Below, in pieces: positions 21,670-33,381 of a stretch of DNA of 64,000 nucleotides. Source of the stretch: Rhizopus arrhizus (lineage: Eukaryota > Mucoromycota > Mucoromycetes > Mucorales > Rhizopodaceae). The notes under the pieces are model-generated. The model was not told the DNA's origin. It saw only the letters and a list, made by a program, of their open reading frames with translations, and did not search any database. Every line of letters begins with the position of its first letter. Position 1 is the first letter of the stretch. The position numbers and the translations under genes were made by a program. The stretch spans positions 1,240,001 through 1,304,000 of the forward strand of contig JAKZZE010000011.1 in assembly GCA_024220505.1 (NCBI GenBank). Reading direction: 5' to 3'.

Positions 21670-22317
21670 TTAATCTGACTTCCTTCTCTTGCCTTTTGCC
21701 TCTGTTCTCTTTCTTTTTTTGACAGACAGCATGATTGAACGGGCGATCCAAACTGTACACCAGACAACCACACAAAAAGTACCCAAGGTCACCCACTGTC
21801 TATCCTGTACTCTACCAACCGGGACAAACAAGTTCAAGGGATCCTGCTGAGAAATATGAATGGGAATAAATCGTGGGTATTCTTCTGTCTTTGGTAGTAG
21901 TGGATGATCTAGAACAGGCCAGGGAGCTCTGCCACAGGTCCAGCCTGCATAAGGCGGTTGAATCGTCACGGATTGATAAATTTTATCGGATGCAGGTCGT
22001 TGGTATCGGTTATGTATTGGTAATTCGACAACAGGTGACGAGCTGGTTTGTCGAAGAAAGACAAGACTTCCTTGTGGTTCCTTGACCTTTTCTAGTGGTA
22101 ATTCGAGATCGTGTTCACCAAAGACTGTTGCTTTTCCAATGCTGGATTCCAGGTCTTGCAGTTGGTAAGGATCCACGAAAACACTCGCCGGTAGTTCATA
22201 CACAAGGTCAAGTTGACAGTCTTCACTGGGCTTTTCGTCTTTGTCAAATTCAATATATGTAATTATTTTTGGGTGAAAACTATTTGCTGATGTCAAGTTG
22301 GAGCGGATTTTAACCAT
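21670..22317 (-). CDS. PIG-X/Pbn1 family GPI-mannosyltransferase I subunit
   Basis: ER membrane protein that stabilises the first GPI mannosyltransferase (PIG-M/Gpi14). A single exon of 215 aa. The PIG-X domain shows VYELPASVFVDPYQLQDLE, LELPLEKV, then VELPIHNRYQRPAS and PPYAGWTCG, which is the family's P-x-H-x-RYQxP and C-terminal aromatic/Cys pattern. A hydrophobic segment at about residues 178-200 gives one C-terminal transmembrane helix, followed by a basic tail KKRKRTEAKGKRRK. The short length agrees with mammalian PIG-X rather than the larger yeast Pbn1. It shares a 121-bp divergent promoter with PHB1. Confidence 0.85.
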   Translation of the reverse strand: MVKIRSNLTSANSFHPKIITYIEFDKDEKPSEDCQLDLVYELPASVFVDPYQLQDLESSIGKATVFGEHDLELPLEKVKEPQGSLVFLRQTSSSPVVELPIHNRYQRPASDKIYQSVTIQPPYAGWTCGRAPWPVLDHPLLPKTEEYPRFIPIHISQQDPLNLFVPVGRVQDRQWVTLGTFCVVVWCTVWIARSIMLSVKKRKRTEAKGKRRKSD

Positions 22318-22384
22318 TTTATTATGAAGAGAAAAGAAAAAAGAGTGGAGAATGATTTGACTTTATTTTCAAGAGTTGTGCCCC

Positions 22385-22419
<35 letters not shown>

Positions 22420-22438
22420 TGCTTTGTTTTTTATATAA
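22318..22438. promoter_or_regulatory. Divergent promoter PIG-X / PHB1
   Basis: 121 bp between two divergent starts, with a T run of about 29 (22389-22416) on the PHB1 side and TTTTATATAAAT just before the PHB1 ATG. Poly(dA:dT) tracts commonly exclude nucleosomes, so shared regulation is inferred. Confidence 0.5.
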
Positions 22439-23382
22439 ATGTCTGCTATACTTGGAACTGTTGCTAAATGGGCTATTCCCGTTGGTCTTGCTGTTGGTGG
22501 TGCACAAGCTGCCATGTATGATGGTATGTGACTTAACAATCTCTCACTTGTCTAAAATAAAAATTCATAATCTACATGTTTTGCAGTCCAGGGTGGTTAT
22601 CGAGCTGTCATTTTTGATCGTATTCAAGGTGTCAAGCCTGTTGCTGTTGGAGAAGGCACTCATTTTTTAGTACCATGGCTTCAGCGTGCTGTCTTATTTG
22701 ACGTTCGTACTCGACCTCGAAACATTTCTACCACCACTGGTTCCAAAGACATGCAAATGGTCTCTTTGACACTTCGTGTCTTGCACCGTCCTGAAATTAA
22801 AAACTTGTCATCAATCTACCAAAACTTGGGTCTTGATTACGATGAAAGAGTATTACCTTCCATTGGTAATGAAGTTTTGAAATCGATCGTTGCACAGTTT
22901 GATGCTTCTGAATTAATCACCCAACGTGAAGTGGTCTCTGCAAAAATTCGTGAGGAATTATATAAACGTGCAAGAGATTTCAACTTGGCTTTGGAAGACG
23001 TTTCTATTGTAAGATACAATTTGAATTTTTATACATAAAAGAAACTAAAAAACTGCTTATTTAGACACACATGACCTTTGGTAGAGAATTTACTAATGCA
23101 GTTGAACAAAAACAAATTGCTCAACAAGAAGCTGAACGTGCTAAATTCATTGTCGAACGTGCAGAACAGGAAAAGCAAGCAGCTATTATTCGTGCCGAAG
23201 GTGACTCAGAGGCTGCTGAAATGATTTCTACAGCATTAGCAAACGCAGGCGATGGATTCATTGCTTTCCGTAGAATTGAAGCTAGTAAAGAAATTGCTCA
23301 AACACTTTCTAAAGCCTCCAATGTCACCTATTTGCCTAGCAACGGCAATGGTAACAATGTGCTTCTTGGTGTTAAAGCATAA
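22439..23382 (+). CDS. PHB1: Prohibitin-1
   Basis: Subunit of the mitochondrial inner-membrane prohibitin ring that scaffolds m-AAA protease and cristae. Three exons (22439-22523, 22587-23008, 23065-23382) give 274 aa. The N-terminal hydrophobic anchor [18 protein letters not shown] is followed by the SPFH/PHB domain with [33 protein letters not shown] and [18 protein letters not shown], then the coiled coil [20 protein letters not shown]. The sequence is PHB1-type rather than PHB2-type in length and in VLHRPE. Introns sit at conserved-looking domain edges. Confidence 0.96.
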
Positions 23383-23637
23383 AAATCTGTGCAAAATGAA
23401 TCCGAGAGACCAAAAAAAAAAGATATTTATTTAATTTGAAAAAAGAAGGTTTCTCTTATGACAATGACATCTTTTTGTTTCATTTCACAATAATAAAGTA
23501 ATTTTTGTGCAACTGTAAATGTCAAATATGTCATACTAAAAAAGTGAAATCCCCACATATACACGCATATACCTACAGTCGTTCTCAATTTAAATAGCTT
23601 TGTTAAATTCTATGTTTTTTTTCTTCCTTTCTCCCTT

Positions 23638-24754
23638 ATGTTTCAATTATTTATTTTGTTAACTTCAATTGTCTGCATACAATCGCTTGGTGCACAAAAA
23701 ACTGAGCCAATTGTTTGTGATTGTGGATTTATTGATGAAAACAATCAAGTATGGAGTAACGTTTGGTATGCTGATTATAGCAAGTACAAGTCTATAGCGC
23801 ACAACGATCAATATTACCAAATCATGGACTATACTCTTCATGCAAAAGGCAAGAATTCATTTGATCGAGTCTTTTCTGCAAACAATATAAAGTTAAGTGC
23901 ACAAGGCATGTCACTGGCAGTTAAAAAAATTACCGATAACAAGTATACTTCTGCTTCCATTGGTACAAGAAGGTTGAAAAAACTATTTACTATTATACTC
24001 TTATTAAACAAGACACCTTAGGTCTGATTTCTTGTATGGTACGTTTCGTGCACGCATAAAGACAAGTGAAATACCTGGTACAGTAGCTGCCTTCTATTAT
24101 TATCGTAACGTGACAAGCGAAATCGATGTAGAGACATTGAGTCGATTGAGAAACCCTTGGCAAACATATTTTGCTATTCAACCACAAATTTATAATCAAG
24201 ATGGATCTGCTTCTCCTCTAACACATACAAAGCATGATTTGACATTTGATCCAACACAGGTAAATTGAAATTGATTTTTATTCTAATTTTCTAATACGTT
24301 ATAGGAATATCATGAATATCGATTTGATTGGACACCAGGACTAGTCAAGTTTTTCGTTGACGGTCTTCATGCTGGTGACTTGACAACAAATGTTCCTAAT
24401 ACTCCGGGCCGTATTATGATTAACCATTGGACTGATGGTAATCCTAACTTTAGTGGTGGTCCACCCGATAAAGATTCGGATATGATCATATCGCACTTGA
24501 ATATGTTCTTTAACTCTTCCGAATCATTGTCACCTCCTTCTTGTCAGCAAATGAAGACACCATGCAGTGTACAAGGTATGCCTTGAAATATTGTATTACA
24601 TAATTATCTCTATTCATCTGATCTCCATATAGATATTATGAGTAACAATCTTTTGCCTGGTATAGAAACATCTTTTGCTGACTCATTAATATACAACCGA
24701 TATAACTGTTTATCATGCCTTATCTCTTTTATTTTGTTAATCCTACTTTTATAA
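23638..24754 (+). CDS. Secreted GH16-like glycosidase/transglycosylase
   Basis: Four exons (23638-23972, 24022-24259, 24305-24575, 24633-24754) give 321 aa. A signal peptide covers about 1-19 (LFILLTSIVCIQSLGA). The concanavalin-like core includes SDFLYGTFRARIKTSEIPG and the catalytic motif SEIDVETL, the E-x-D-x-E nucleophile/acid-base arrangement of GH16, then YHEYRFDWTPGLVKFFVDG and GRIMINHWTDGNPNFSGG. The C-terminus is a hydrophobic segment ending LISFILLILLL, suggesting a GPI signal or membrane anchor. The likely role is cell-wall beta-glucan remodelling, with the exact substrate unknown. It lies between PHB1 and the MFS gene on the same strand. Confidence 0.85.
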
Positions 24755-24901
24755 CAATAAAATCTTTTTATAAAAAATAAGAGAGGACACACAAGATGTT
24801 TTACAGATGATGACTGACATCATAACCTATAAAGATGTACATATTTAGGAGCTCACGTTTTCTTTTTATTTACTTTTTAAACACAATTTATTTACAAAGA
24901 G

Positions 24902-26489
24902 ATGGTCATTCAAAACACAAGTGAAAGTTCAATTGAAGAAGATAAAAAAGATGTGCACATTTCTTTATCTCATCACAATACTGTTAGACAAAAGTTGAAA
25001 AATTACCTTTTTGGAAACATCCATGCTGAAGATGATCCGAGGACATTACCTAATTGGCGAAAGACGATCATCATTTTCATTGTTGCTTTGAGCTCCATCA
25101 GTGGGTCGATGGGAAGCATGATTTACATGCCAGGTTTACCTGTTATCGCCAAGGATTTTCAAGCGTCGGACGCAGCCCTTAACGGGACAATCTCTGTTTA
25201 CATTGTATTTTCTGGCATTGCAGTAACTCCTTTTTAAATCATTGACAGAGAGAAATACTAAAGTTTCTTTAACAGCCACTTTTTTGGGCCAGTATGAGTG
25301 ACGTTCATGGCCGAAAATCCATGTTTGTCACCAGTACTTTGGTTAATATTGTTGCTTCCATCCTTTGCGGCCTTTCAAAAAATATTGCAATGCTCACTGT
25401 CTTCCGGTCTCTTCAGGCATGTGGTGCAAGCTCGGGTCAATCACTTGGTGCAGGCGTGGTTGCAGATATAATCCAGGTTTCTGAACGAGGGAAAGCTTAT
25501 GGTTTCTTCAGTATGGGTCCTCTGGTTGGGCCCGTAGTTGGCCCTACGATCGGCGGCTTTCTTTGTCAGTATCTCGGCTGGCAATCGTCTTTTTATTTTT
25601 TGGCTATCCTCAATGCTATGCTGATCATATTGATGATTGCTTTCATGCCTGAAACGCTACGAAAAAAAAAGATTGATCCGAAAGAATGCAAAAAATCCAG
25701 TCAGGCACTCATGCCTCTTCTTTGCATGTTTTTCGATCCAAATGTTATGCTCATCACACTTTGCAACACAGTGATTTATGCTTGTCTTTATTTTCTTGTA
25801 AATTTCTTCCATCTTTTTATATTATACTCAATTAGAGAACCAATCTTACTTTTCTTTTAAACTAGAATCCAACAATTACAGAAACATTCGAAGCTCTATA
25901 CAAGTACAGTGCATCACAAGTTGGATTATGCTATCTTGTATTCGGTATCGGCCTCATGATTGGCTCCGTTCTCAGCGGTTACTTTACTGACTACGTTTAT
26001 AAAATGCTTGGAGCAAAAAGAAAAGTGTTCTATCCCGAGATGCGTCTGATGGCTTCACTGCCTGCGTTTCTACTGATACCAGCAGGATACCTCATCTATG
26101 CCTGGACGACACAAAATCATGTTCCTGTCTATGCTCCTCTAATTGGTCTCTTTGTGTATGCCATAGGTCAATCATGCGCATTCACATCTACCTCAGTCTA
26201 CCTCGTTGACTCTCAACCCGGTCGATCTGCTAGTGCTGTTGCCATCAATAATTGTGTTCGATCTATTGTGGCAGCCATTGGAACAATTTTTTCAAGCCAA
26301 AGTGTGAAAGCAGTAGGTACAGGTGTCCTGTTTAGTATCCTGGCAGGTATCAATATTGTCAACCTGGTAACAGTCTTAATAATCTTGAACTATGGTAAAA
26401 AATGGAGGGATCGAAAGGAAAAGAAGGAAGTAATTGATGAAGAGAATCGGCAAAAAGATAGATTGGAAGAACTTATTTTTACTGAATAG
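24902..26489 (+). CDS. MFS transporter, DHA1 (12-TM) type
   Basis: Proton-coupled drug or metabolite exporter family in the plasma or vacuolar membrane. Three exons (24902-25222, 25276-25797, 25866-26489) give 488 aa. A hydrophilic N-terminus of about 55 residues is followed by TM1 (FIVALSSISGSMGSMIYMPG, with the DHA1 'P-x-LP' loop), motif A as SDVHGRKSMF, and motif C in TM5 as GPLVGPVVGPTIGG. The second half starts with SQVGLCYLVFGIG. The tail is Lys/Glu-rich. The substrate cannot be inferred. The reading frame and splice sites are intact. Confidence 0.9.
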
Positions 26490-26584
26490 AGGGAGAATAT
26501 AATCTAGTATAAAATACACCACATCGATTTTATTAATAATTTCGGGTAGGATATAATGTAATTCTTATACTTGTGTTTCTTTTG

Positions 26585-26990
26585 TTGTATGTCATATCCC
26601 AACATACTTTAAATATGATTCATATTCAATTTATAATAAATCAGAGTAGTGAATGCTTTACAAAGATTTATTACAGTCTTTTCTCCATCATTCGGTCATA
26701 ACTAATTCCACTCCTTTAACTCAATACAAGTTATTTTAATATAGCTCCTGAAGCAATGACATATAAAAGAAAATAAATTAGCTTAAGAAATATATTTAAA
26801 CAGTTCACTTGAATAACCAGGAACAGGTCTTCATACTAAAGTTTATTCATGCTAGCTCTACAGCTACAATTAATTAAAGTATCTTGAAAAGGATATAAAT
26901 ATCAGATACAATAATATTGAATAAAAAGATAACTTTTTAAGTCTTGTTGAATTTTATAGTCTTTTTTTATTCTTACGAGATAACGCACCC
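26585..26990 (-). repeat. Duplicated segment, copy A (3' end of an unknown gene)
   Basis: Recurs inverted at about 40530-41282 (with a 331-bp insert there). A short direct piece recurs at about 28397-28455, which begins at the same CGTATCCCA boundary. The shared boundary in three places suggests a real element or transcript end rather than random duplication. Confidence 0.75.
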
Positions 26991-27054
26991 AATAAACCAA
27001 TATGATAAGCCAGCCACAAGTAAAAGGTCATTCCACGTCCATCAACTGTCTTGT
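26954..27054 (-). pseudogene. Orphan last exon of an unidentified membrane protein
   Basis: After an acceptor TTTTTCTAG the minus strand reads KTVDGRGMTFYLWLAYHIGL, then LGALSRKNKKRL and a stop. It looks like a C-terminal transmembrane segment with a basic tail. Preceding exons would lie to the right, but the truncated LINE at 27110-28159 sits there and no upstream exon is visible past it. I do not recognise the family. The inverted copy near 40535 keeps only the last codons and has a one-base deletion. Confidence 0.4.
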
Positions 27055-27094
27055 CTAGAAAAAATGAATAAATTATTGAAATAGAGGAAAATTT

Positions 27095-28174
27095 TATATC
27101 TGCTTACTGCCTTAGCAGGCTTCCAGTTGATCCAATTCGACGCTCGTTGTCTCAACTGCAGTTGTCCACCTTCTATGTTCTTGAGCCTTCCACCAACCTT
27201 CTCCGTGCGTGTACCAATTCAGAGATGACTGTGCATCCCTATCTCGCTCGCAGATTTCTACGCCTTGTTCGGGAAAACAAAATCATCCTTTCTGCATTCC
27301 TGGTTCGTCCTTTCACTCCAGTTTATATGACATCTCTAGTTCCTTACCCGTTTACACCAGATCAGTCCAATGCGATAGACGCCATGCCTTTTCTTAAGGC
27401 TCTCAACTTGATCTCTTCTGGCTCTGTTGGGATTTTTTCTTCAAAGATATATCGAAATCGCTGCATCGCTGGTGTTAATCCTCCAACCCAAAAATGCCCT
27501 CTTCCTCTCAAGAAATGGACTTTACTTTGGAAACTCCCTCTTATCCCTGCCTGTCACAATTTCTGGTATCGACCTCTATATTGAAAGCTCCCGCATCGCT
27601 CTCTACTCAACTATCTGATCCCTGCTAACTTTCCGTCCGTTACTTTTTCTACCTTAACTTGGCACTGACACCTTTGAACATTTTATTTATCAATGCCTCA
27701 AGAAATGGTAAGTCTGGCAGAGGACTTGGGACGATTATTTTGATCTCGTTGTGGCTAGGCCAACACAAGTAGAAAACTCTTTGTCTACTTTAGTGTTTCC
27801 TCCCGAAATTTGTTGTCCTCTTCCTGTCTCTTTGGTCATCATTATTGGTTACACTTTAATTCCCATAGGAGTGCTCACTGGAACTCGATCTTTAACAAGC
27901 AGCCTTTCCCTCCTTCCTCTCGCTTTCAAAGCGCACACAAACTTATCCGTCAATCATTTCGTAAAAATCTTCTGCAAGCTGGCGTCGCTTACAGATCTTT
28001 TCCTTTATTTTCTCTCGATTAAACGTCCTGTAATATATCTCATCGCTTCACTGCAAAATATACAATTTAAACAACTCTATCAACAACAAAAAAAAATTGA
28101 AAACCCAAAAACAATTTATCATATTAATAAACTTGAGCTTTGTCTCCATATAAAAAAAATATATCTGCTTACTG
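27095..28174 (+). mobile_element. 5'-truncated LINE with 15-bp target-site duplication
   Basis: A perfect direct repeat TATATCTGCTTACTG at 27095-27109 and 28160-28174 flanks about 1,050 bp. Inside are fragments of a LINE ORF2 C-terminus: an ORF at 27147-27584, WKLPLIPACHNFWYR (compare NPWYRLLQNKFP in the intact LINE) and then, after an in-frame TGA and frameshifts, ANFPSVT and WNSIFNKQPF. The right end is A-rich (TATAAAAAAAAT). It belongs to a different LINE lineage from the full-length copy. The pattern is standard target-primed insertion, truncated at the 5' end. Confidence 0.85.
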
Positions 28175-28459
28175 TATCGCATGACAGTTATTTTCTTTGT
28201 TATAAAATCAAACCTTTTATTTTGTTGTCGCTTTTCTTTTATTCTTTGTTTAGTTCAGTTGTTTAAAGTATTAATCAAACAATTAGAAAAAGTAAGTTTT
28301 ATTCTACATATGGATAGTAAACATTATTAACTAAATATATTTATCAATGAAGCTGTTATTTTATTTTCTAAATAACCCAATCAGAACCTGTCGTATCCCA
28401 TCATACTTTAAACATGATTCATATTCAATTTATAAGAAACCAGAGTAGAGTATCAGGTG

Positions 28460-29303
28460 AAGACCGAGCCATCCTTGCTTCTTTATACTGCATCAAGATC
28501 AACGACAAGCGCTTGCCCGACACCCCTAAAGCTGTGATTGACGCTTATGAAAAGAACTTTGAAGACCAATCTGCCAACATGTCGTTTGTGTGATAAGAAA
28601 AAAAATGGGGGAGTGGATGAATTATTAAATTGGTTTTTTTTAGGTGCGAAAATGGTCTCGTTATTCCAAAAGCAACGAAGCTGATGGATGGCATTGGTAT
28701 GGTTTCCATTGACCAAAATGAACGTGTGCCTATCGAATCATCTGGGTAAGGTTATCCATGTTATTTGGGAAAGTTAGATGCAAATTCTTTTTTTTTTCAA
28801 TGGTAGACTCGAAGATGGATTGCACACCGGCGAAGACACGCTCAAGCTCTTGGAGTACATATCCATCTGTCTACAAGGCGAAAACGCCTTTTACCAGCAA
28901 GTCTCTTATGCGACCTTTGTAAAGCGACACCTATTTGACATTCAATTTGTTGGATACAAATTGACGCTACTCACTACATTCATTGGCGAAGACAATCTGT
29001 GAACGTACCTCTGGCAAGGGACAGCAACCATTCCATCCAGATGGGAAGAACAAGTGTACTGGATCCAAGCATTTGAATTGATCGTGAATTTGATGGTAAT
29101 AATTACTTATTTTTTAAAAAAAAAAAGACAGGGCGCTGACTTACTCTTGCATTTAGGTTTGCTCAATACTCAAGACCGTGTCATGCAACAGCTCATCGCT
29201 GAGCACAATGGGTTGATCTCTGTCGTCAGGGAAGACACCATGCACAACTATTGTCTCCGATATGCCTTTGCCCTACCATGTCAACAAGCCAACGGCCGCT
29301 AGC
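28460..29303 (+). pseudogene. Unrecognised intron-containing pseudogene
   Basis: Plus-strand exon-like pieces: GEDRAILASLYCIKINDKRL, then (after an intron about 28588-28643) CENGLVIPKATKLMDGIGMV, then (after an intron about 28749-28806) LEDGLHTGEDTLKLLEYISI and FVKRHLFDIQFVGYKLTLLT. The two introns keep frame with good sites. The frame then meets an in-frame TGA at about 29000, and the last piece (LLNTQDRVMQQLIAEHNGLI) is out of phase with the previous one. I do not know the family. The G+C content is higher than its surroundings. Confidence 0.5.
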
Positions 29304-29304
29304 C

Positions 29305-29435
29305 CTCAATCTTGAAGTTGTTGTAGAACAGCGTCTGTTCATAACAGATATTGAATAATCACAACTAAAAGAAGTATGTTAAAATTGATAAAAGGTAATA
29401 ATTTAAATCTTTATTAAATAAAATATATTCTTCTT
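29305..29435 (+). repeat. Short dispersed repeat, copy 1
   Basis: About 125 bp starting near TTGTTGTAGAACAGCGTCTG is repeated in the same orientation at about 40027-40145 with few changes. It has no coding capacity. It may be part of an LTR or other element. Confidence 0.7.
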
Positions 29436-29439
29436 CTTT

Positions 29440-30240
29440 TTATATAAAACTATCACTATTAGATTCATTCTATAAAGTAAACATGAAAAATAAATAAATC
29501 ATGACCTTTACTATTCATCATTTCTGTAAATGGATAATAATGGATCAGGTATCTAGTCAACTTTGATCTGACTGGAGGCATTTCATATAAATATATCTTT
29601 CCTCTCAGATCGGTTAAAGAACAATAAAGATCTATAAAAGCAACGAATTAAAAATTTTCATAATCGATTCAGTGATCATTCCTCAATCAAATACGTCAAT
29701 TATTGGTTCTACGTTCATAACTACCAGCCAACTGATAGAAGAATATAAATAGTAGACTTTGTAATGATTACTTTTAACAATTAAGAATGTCTTAAATAAA
29801 TTTTAGTCTCAAAGAGTATTCTTTGGTTTTATCGTTATTAATTAGTTTACCAGAACATAACAGAAGTTTGCCTTCCCACCTTCATCCATTTTTTTTATCT
29901 TGCCACTTTGACCCTCTTGAAGATATGATATATCTCCATCGCCATAGCGTTTTTTTTTTCGCGTTGGAAATAACCCCCTTTGCAATCTTTTTACGTTTGA
30001 TATGTAATTTTGACCTTTTGAGAGACTATAGCTTCATCTTCCCTAAAGCAAAAGCGACCCAAATTGGAGCGCAGCGCACTCCTTTATGCCAGCTCATCTT
30101 GGATATGAAGGAAAAACTCGAGGAAACTGAGGTGATCCATGGTTCCCTGAGCATTTTTTATTGCACGAGGCAGCACAAAAAAGAAAAAAAGGAATTGTCG
30201 TTGTGCATATTCAAATTATCGTCTTTGCTGTGAGATAAAA
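29440..30240. other. Intergenic, no gene seen
   Basis: The open frame at 29823-30233 shows no recognisable domain and is poor in protein-like features, so it is not called. Confidence 0.5.
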
Positions 30241-30610
30241 AAAATCCTCTAGGACACTGACGGTAAGCAGGGCGCCCTGAATCTGATGGGCCAGCATTCG
30301 AAGTTTCCAAATTATTACCTAATCATGGATAACGCGCCTATCCATAAGGCCATGGCCATCGATGAGCTCATCATCATCCGCGGGTACCGATGTATCTACC
30401 TCCCTCAATACTCACCTCAGCTCAGCCCAATTGAGCAATTTTGGTCTGCTATGAAGAGCAAGGTCAGACGCCACGAATTGAAAAGCTAGGAGAAGCTGTC
30501 TGAACGCATCAATGAGGCATGTAATGATCTCCCCAAAGATCACCTCTATAATTTTATCAACTATTTCTCATCTCGCGTTGTCGAATGCCTCAATGAAGTG
30601 CCAATATAGC
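30241..30610 (+). pseudogene. Tc1/mariner transposase C-terminal (DDE_3) relic
   Basis: The plus strand reads YYLIMDNAPIHKA, RGYRCIYLPQYSPQLSPIEQ and FWSAMKSKVRRHEL, then a TAG and in the same frame ERINEACNDLPKDHLYNF. This is the second catalytic Asp (MDNAPIH) and third acidic residue (SPIEQFW) region of DDE_3 transposases. The N-terminal half is missing here, and an N-terminal half lies nearby on the opposite strand. Confidence 0.8.
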
Positions 30611-30959
30611 TTAGATATAAAGTTTGTCTTTGGTCGGCGAAGGGACGCGACATTTGACTTATTTTTTGGGGCACTCCTGGTTTGGCACTTTGGCTGGGTG
30701 TTGAGGACATTGTGAAATGAAAGGGCGACGCTAGTATGCTCATGCGTGCTAATAAAAAAAAATAACGACCTATCTCCTCCCCACTCGCTGGCGATCAATC
30801 ACAATACACCTCTACCTATCCAGAGTACGAGGTCAGGGCATGTTGCTACAACAAAAAATGTCTGTCCAAGTGGTCTCCTTTTTTTTTACCTATTGCCATG
30901 CGTGACATGTTCAACCTGGTTATTAAGGTTCAAGTAGATTAAAGCTACTGTGTAGGTTT

Positions 30960-31600
30960 TAATTAAACCTAATGTACTCATCAGTTATTGACGTTAACGA
31001 GATGCAACCACTAGGTCATTTTTGTATCGAGGTTGTGGCATTTGAAAAAGTACTTTTGGATAGCTTTAATCCTGTGAATACTTGTCTTAAGTGCTTCATC
31101 ACGTCGTCCAAGACGACTGAAGAATTCGCATCAATGCACTCAAGAATAATTTTTTTTGTGCTCCTTATTGAGAATGGGTGGATGACCCGTCTTTCTCAGT
31201 TTCTCAAAGATACTATCAGAATCCCTCTCATACTATTCATCCCAATTTTGTGCTGTACGAACGTGAATCTCAAAACATTTTGCAGCAGCAGCCGCGCTCA
31301 GACACTTCTCAAACAACAGCTTGAAGAATCTCACTTTGTCCTGATCAGAATGGCGTGTATAATTTCGTTTCATTGATGTTTCCTTCATAACGACATCACT
31401 ACCAGGCTTCACTTCCTTTTTCACCTGCACTATCTCTATAATTTCCTCGTCCACCAGGGGCAGTTGAGCTAAATATTGTGTATGAAAGCTCAATGTTTCA
31501 AGACGAAACTGCTCCTCATCAACAATATAATCCATTGGTTCATATCTGCCATACTCTTCGACGGCAGAACCTTCCCCATTTTTATACAAGCATTCAATAC
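30960..31600 (-). pseudogene. Tc1/mariner transposase N-terminal relic
   Basis: The minus strand reads VDEEQFRLETLSFHTQYLAQ, VMKETSMKRNYTRHSDQDKV and AAAAAKCFEIHVRTAQNW, then frameshifted ERDSDSIFEKLRKTGHPPIL and CIDANSSVVLDDVMKHLRQV. This is the helix-turn-helix N-terminal half of a Mucoralean Tc1/mariner transposase. It faces away from the DDE half at 30241-30610, so the pair is either two elements or an internally inverted one. Confidence 0.7.
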
Positions 31601-32859
31601 TCACTATTATTATGCGGTTTTTGGTATAATTGTGGAAAAGAATAAAAGGAAGGCGACCAATTGGTCTACTCTTATATGTTGTTACTTTATTGGATGTCTT
31701 GTAGGTTAGTGCTTTAATTGGATAAAGCTTGCTTGTAGAGCTTGATCGTAAGGTCAAGATTGCCTCGTAAGTTATTGTTTTATGTAGAATTTAAGCGGAT
31801 GCCTGTTAAGTAGTGACCATTTGATCTTATATGTAAGATCAATGCGATGTTTCTTGATAAAAGTTAAGATAAAAAAAAAAAAAAAAAAAAAGAGAGAGAG
31901 AGAACAGGGACTTTCTCGTTAAAGTTTGTTATTTATTGAGTAAAAATATATGATTGATTCAAACTGAAAAACAATTTCTTCGCAAAAAGATGGGTTATGT
32001 ATTGTGAGACTGGAGTTTGTAAGGTTATTATAGTGTTAAATAGATTTGATTCAACAAACTTGATATAAGATCAAAGGTTTAGGTAGGATTTGGTTCCAAA
32101 AAGAGTAATGATTTGAATATGAGTTGTTTACTTTAAGTGATCACCACATCTTATAAGTAGATCAAACTGTTTTAAGTAAAGTAAAAATAAAAAGATAAAA
32201 TAAAAAGGATTACAATGAAGTGCATATTCTTCAAGGGACTTCTTGTTCTTGTGAAAATAAATAAAGATTTACTTCAAAGGATATTTATTTATATGTAAAT
32301 AAAGGTAAAAAGATAAGAGTATTCAAGTAAAGTAAAGTTTAGATTGCTGTTAAAATGTCGAGGTATTTATATGTTTTTTGAGTTTTCTAATTATCTGTTG
32401 TTTTTGGTTTTTAGTATTGTGGAAAATTTTTGTATGAATCTATAGCCATCTGAATTCAAACAATTGTCTGTATTTATTCAATTCTTGTGGTATTGTAATA
32501 GGTTGTTTTCTATTTAGGTCTTGTGTATTTATAGAGAGTTTAAAGTAGTTTTGAATATAAAGTAAAGTTATATTTGAGTATTTTCTTGATAGGAGTGACC
32601 ACCAGATCTTGTTAGTAGATCAAACTTGTTTGTAATAAGGTAACTTGAAGAGAGTTTTTAATAGGGTTACAATGAAGATATTTGGCTTCAAGGGACTTGA
32701 CTTATTCTTGATATTTAGTAAAATAATAATAATAAAAGAGATTTGCTTTGAATGATATTTATTTAAGAATAATCAAAAAGTAAAGTATGTCAGAAGTAAA
32801 TAAGATAACTGTTTTTATAGTTTTTATGAATTTTATAATATGCTTTAAATTTAAAGCAT

Positions 32860-33381
32860 TGTAATTTTTGTTCCTTCAATGGCTTGTAAGAGTTAACGGT
32901 TTTGAAATAGAGTAAAGTTGATGAAGATGGATAAAAAAATAAGAGTTGGGTAGAGTATTGATATTAGGTTCGCTTGTAAGTGACCACCAGATCTTGTTAA
33001 GTAGATCAAACTTGTTTGTAATAAAATAACTTGATAAGAGTTTTAAGAGTGTTTACAATGAAGATAATTGACTTCAAGGGACTTGTCTTGCTTGTGTTTT
33101 AAGAGTGTTATACCAAAAGATTCAGGGATAAAGATACTTGATTTATTGGATAAAATATATTTAAGATAAGTATTAAGAGAAGTGAAGATAAGTGAGGTAA
33201 AATAAAAATAAAAACTTGTCTATTTTATAGACAAAGAGAAATAAAGTTTCATTTTGATATAAAGTTTGATTTCGATATAAGGTTTGATTTTGAAATAAAG
33301 TTCAAAAAAAGAATAAGGTTCAAAATTAAAAATTCACAAACCACAGCCATTGCTGGTGTTAATGTTGTAATCTTTGTTACA
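32860..33381 (+). repeat. LTR-like repeat, family 1 copy 1
   Basis: 522 bp with ends TGTAATTTTT and GTTACA. The flanks GCAT and ATAT are degenerate versions of the ACAT seen at the other copies. Its inverted partner is copy 2. Confidence 0.7.

Noticed and set aside
29823..30233. 136-aa plus ORF
   Set aside because: No domain and no neighbouring exon. It ends just before a transposase relic and looks like chance.
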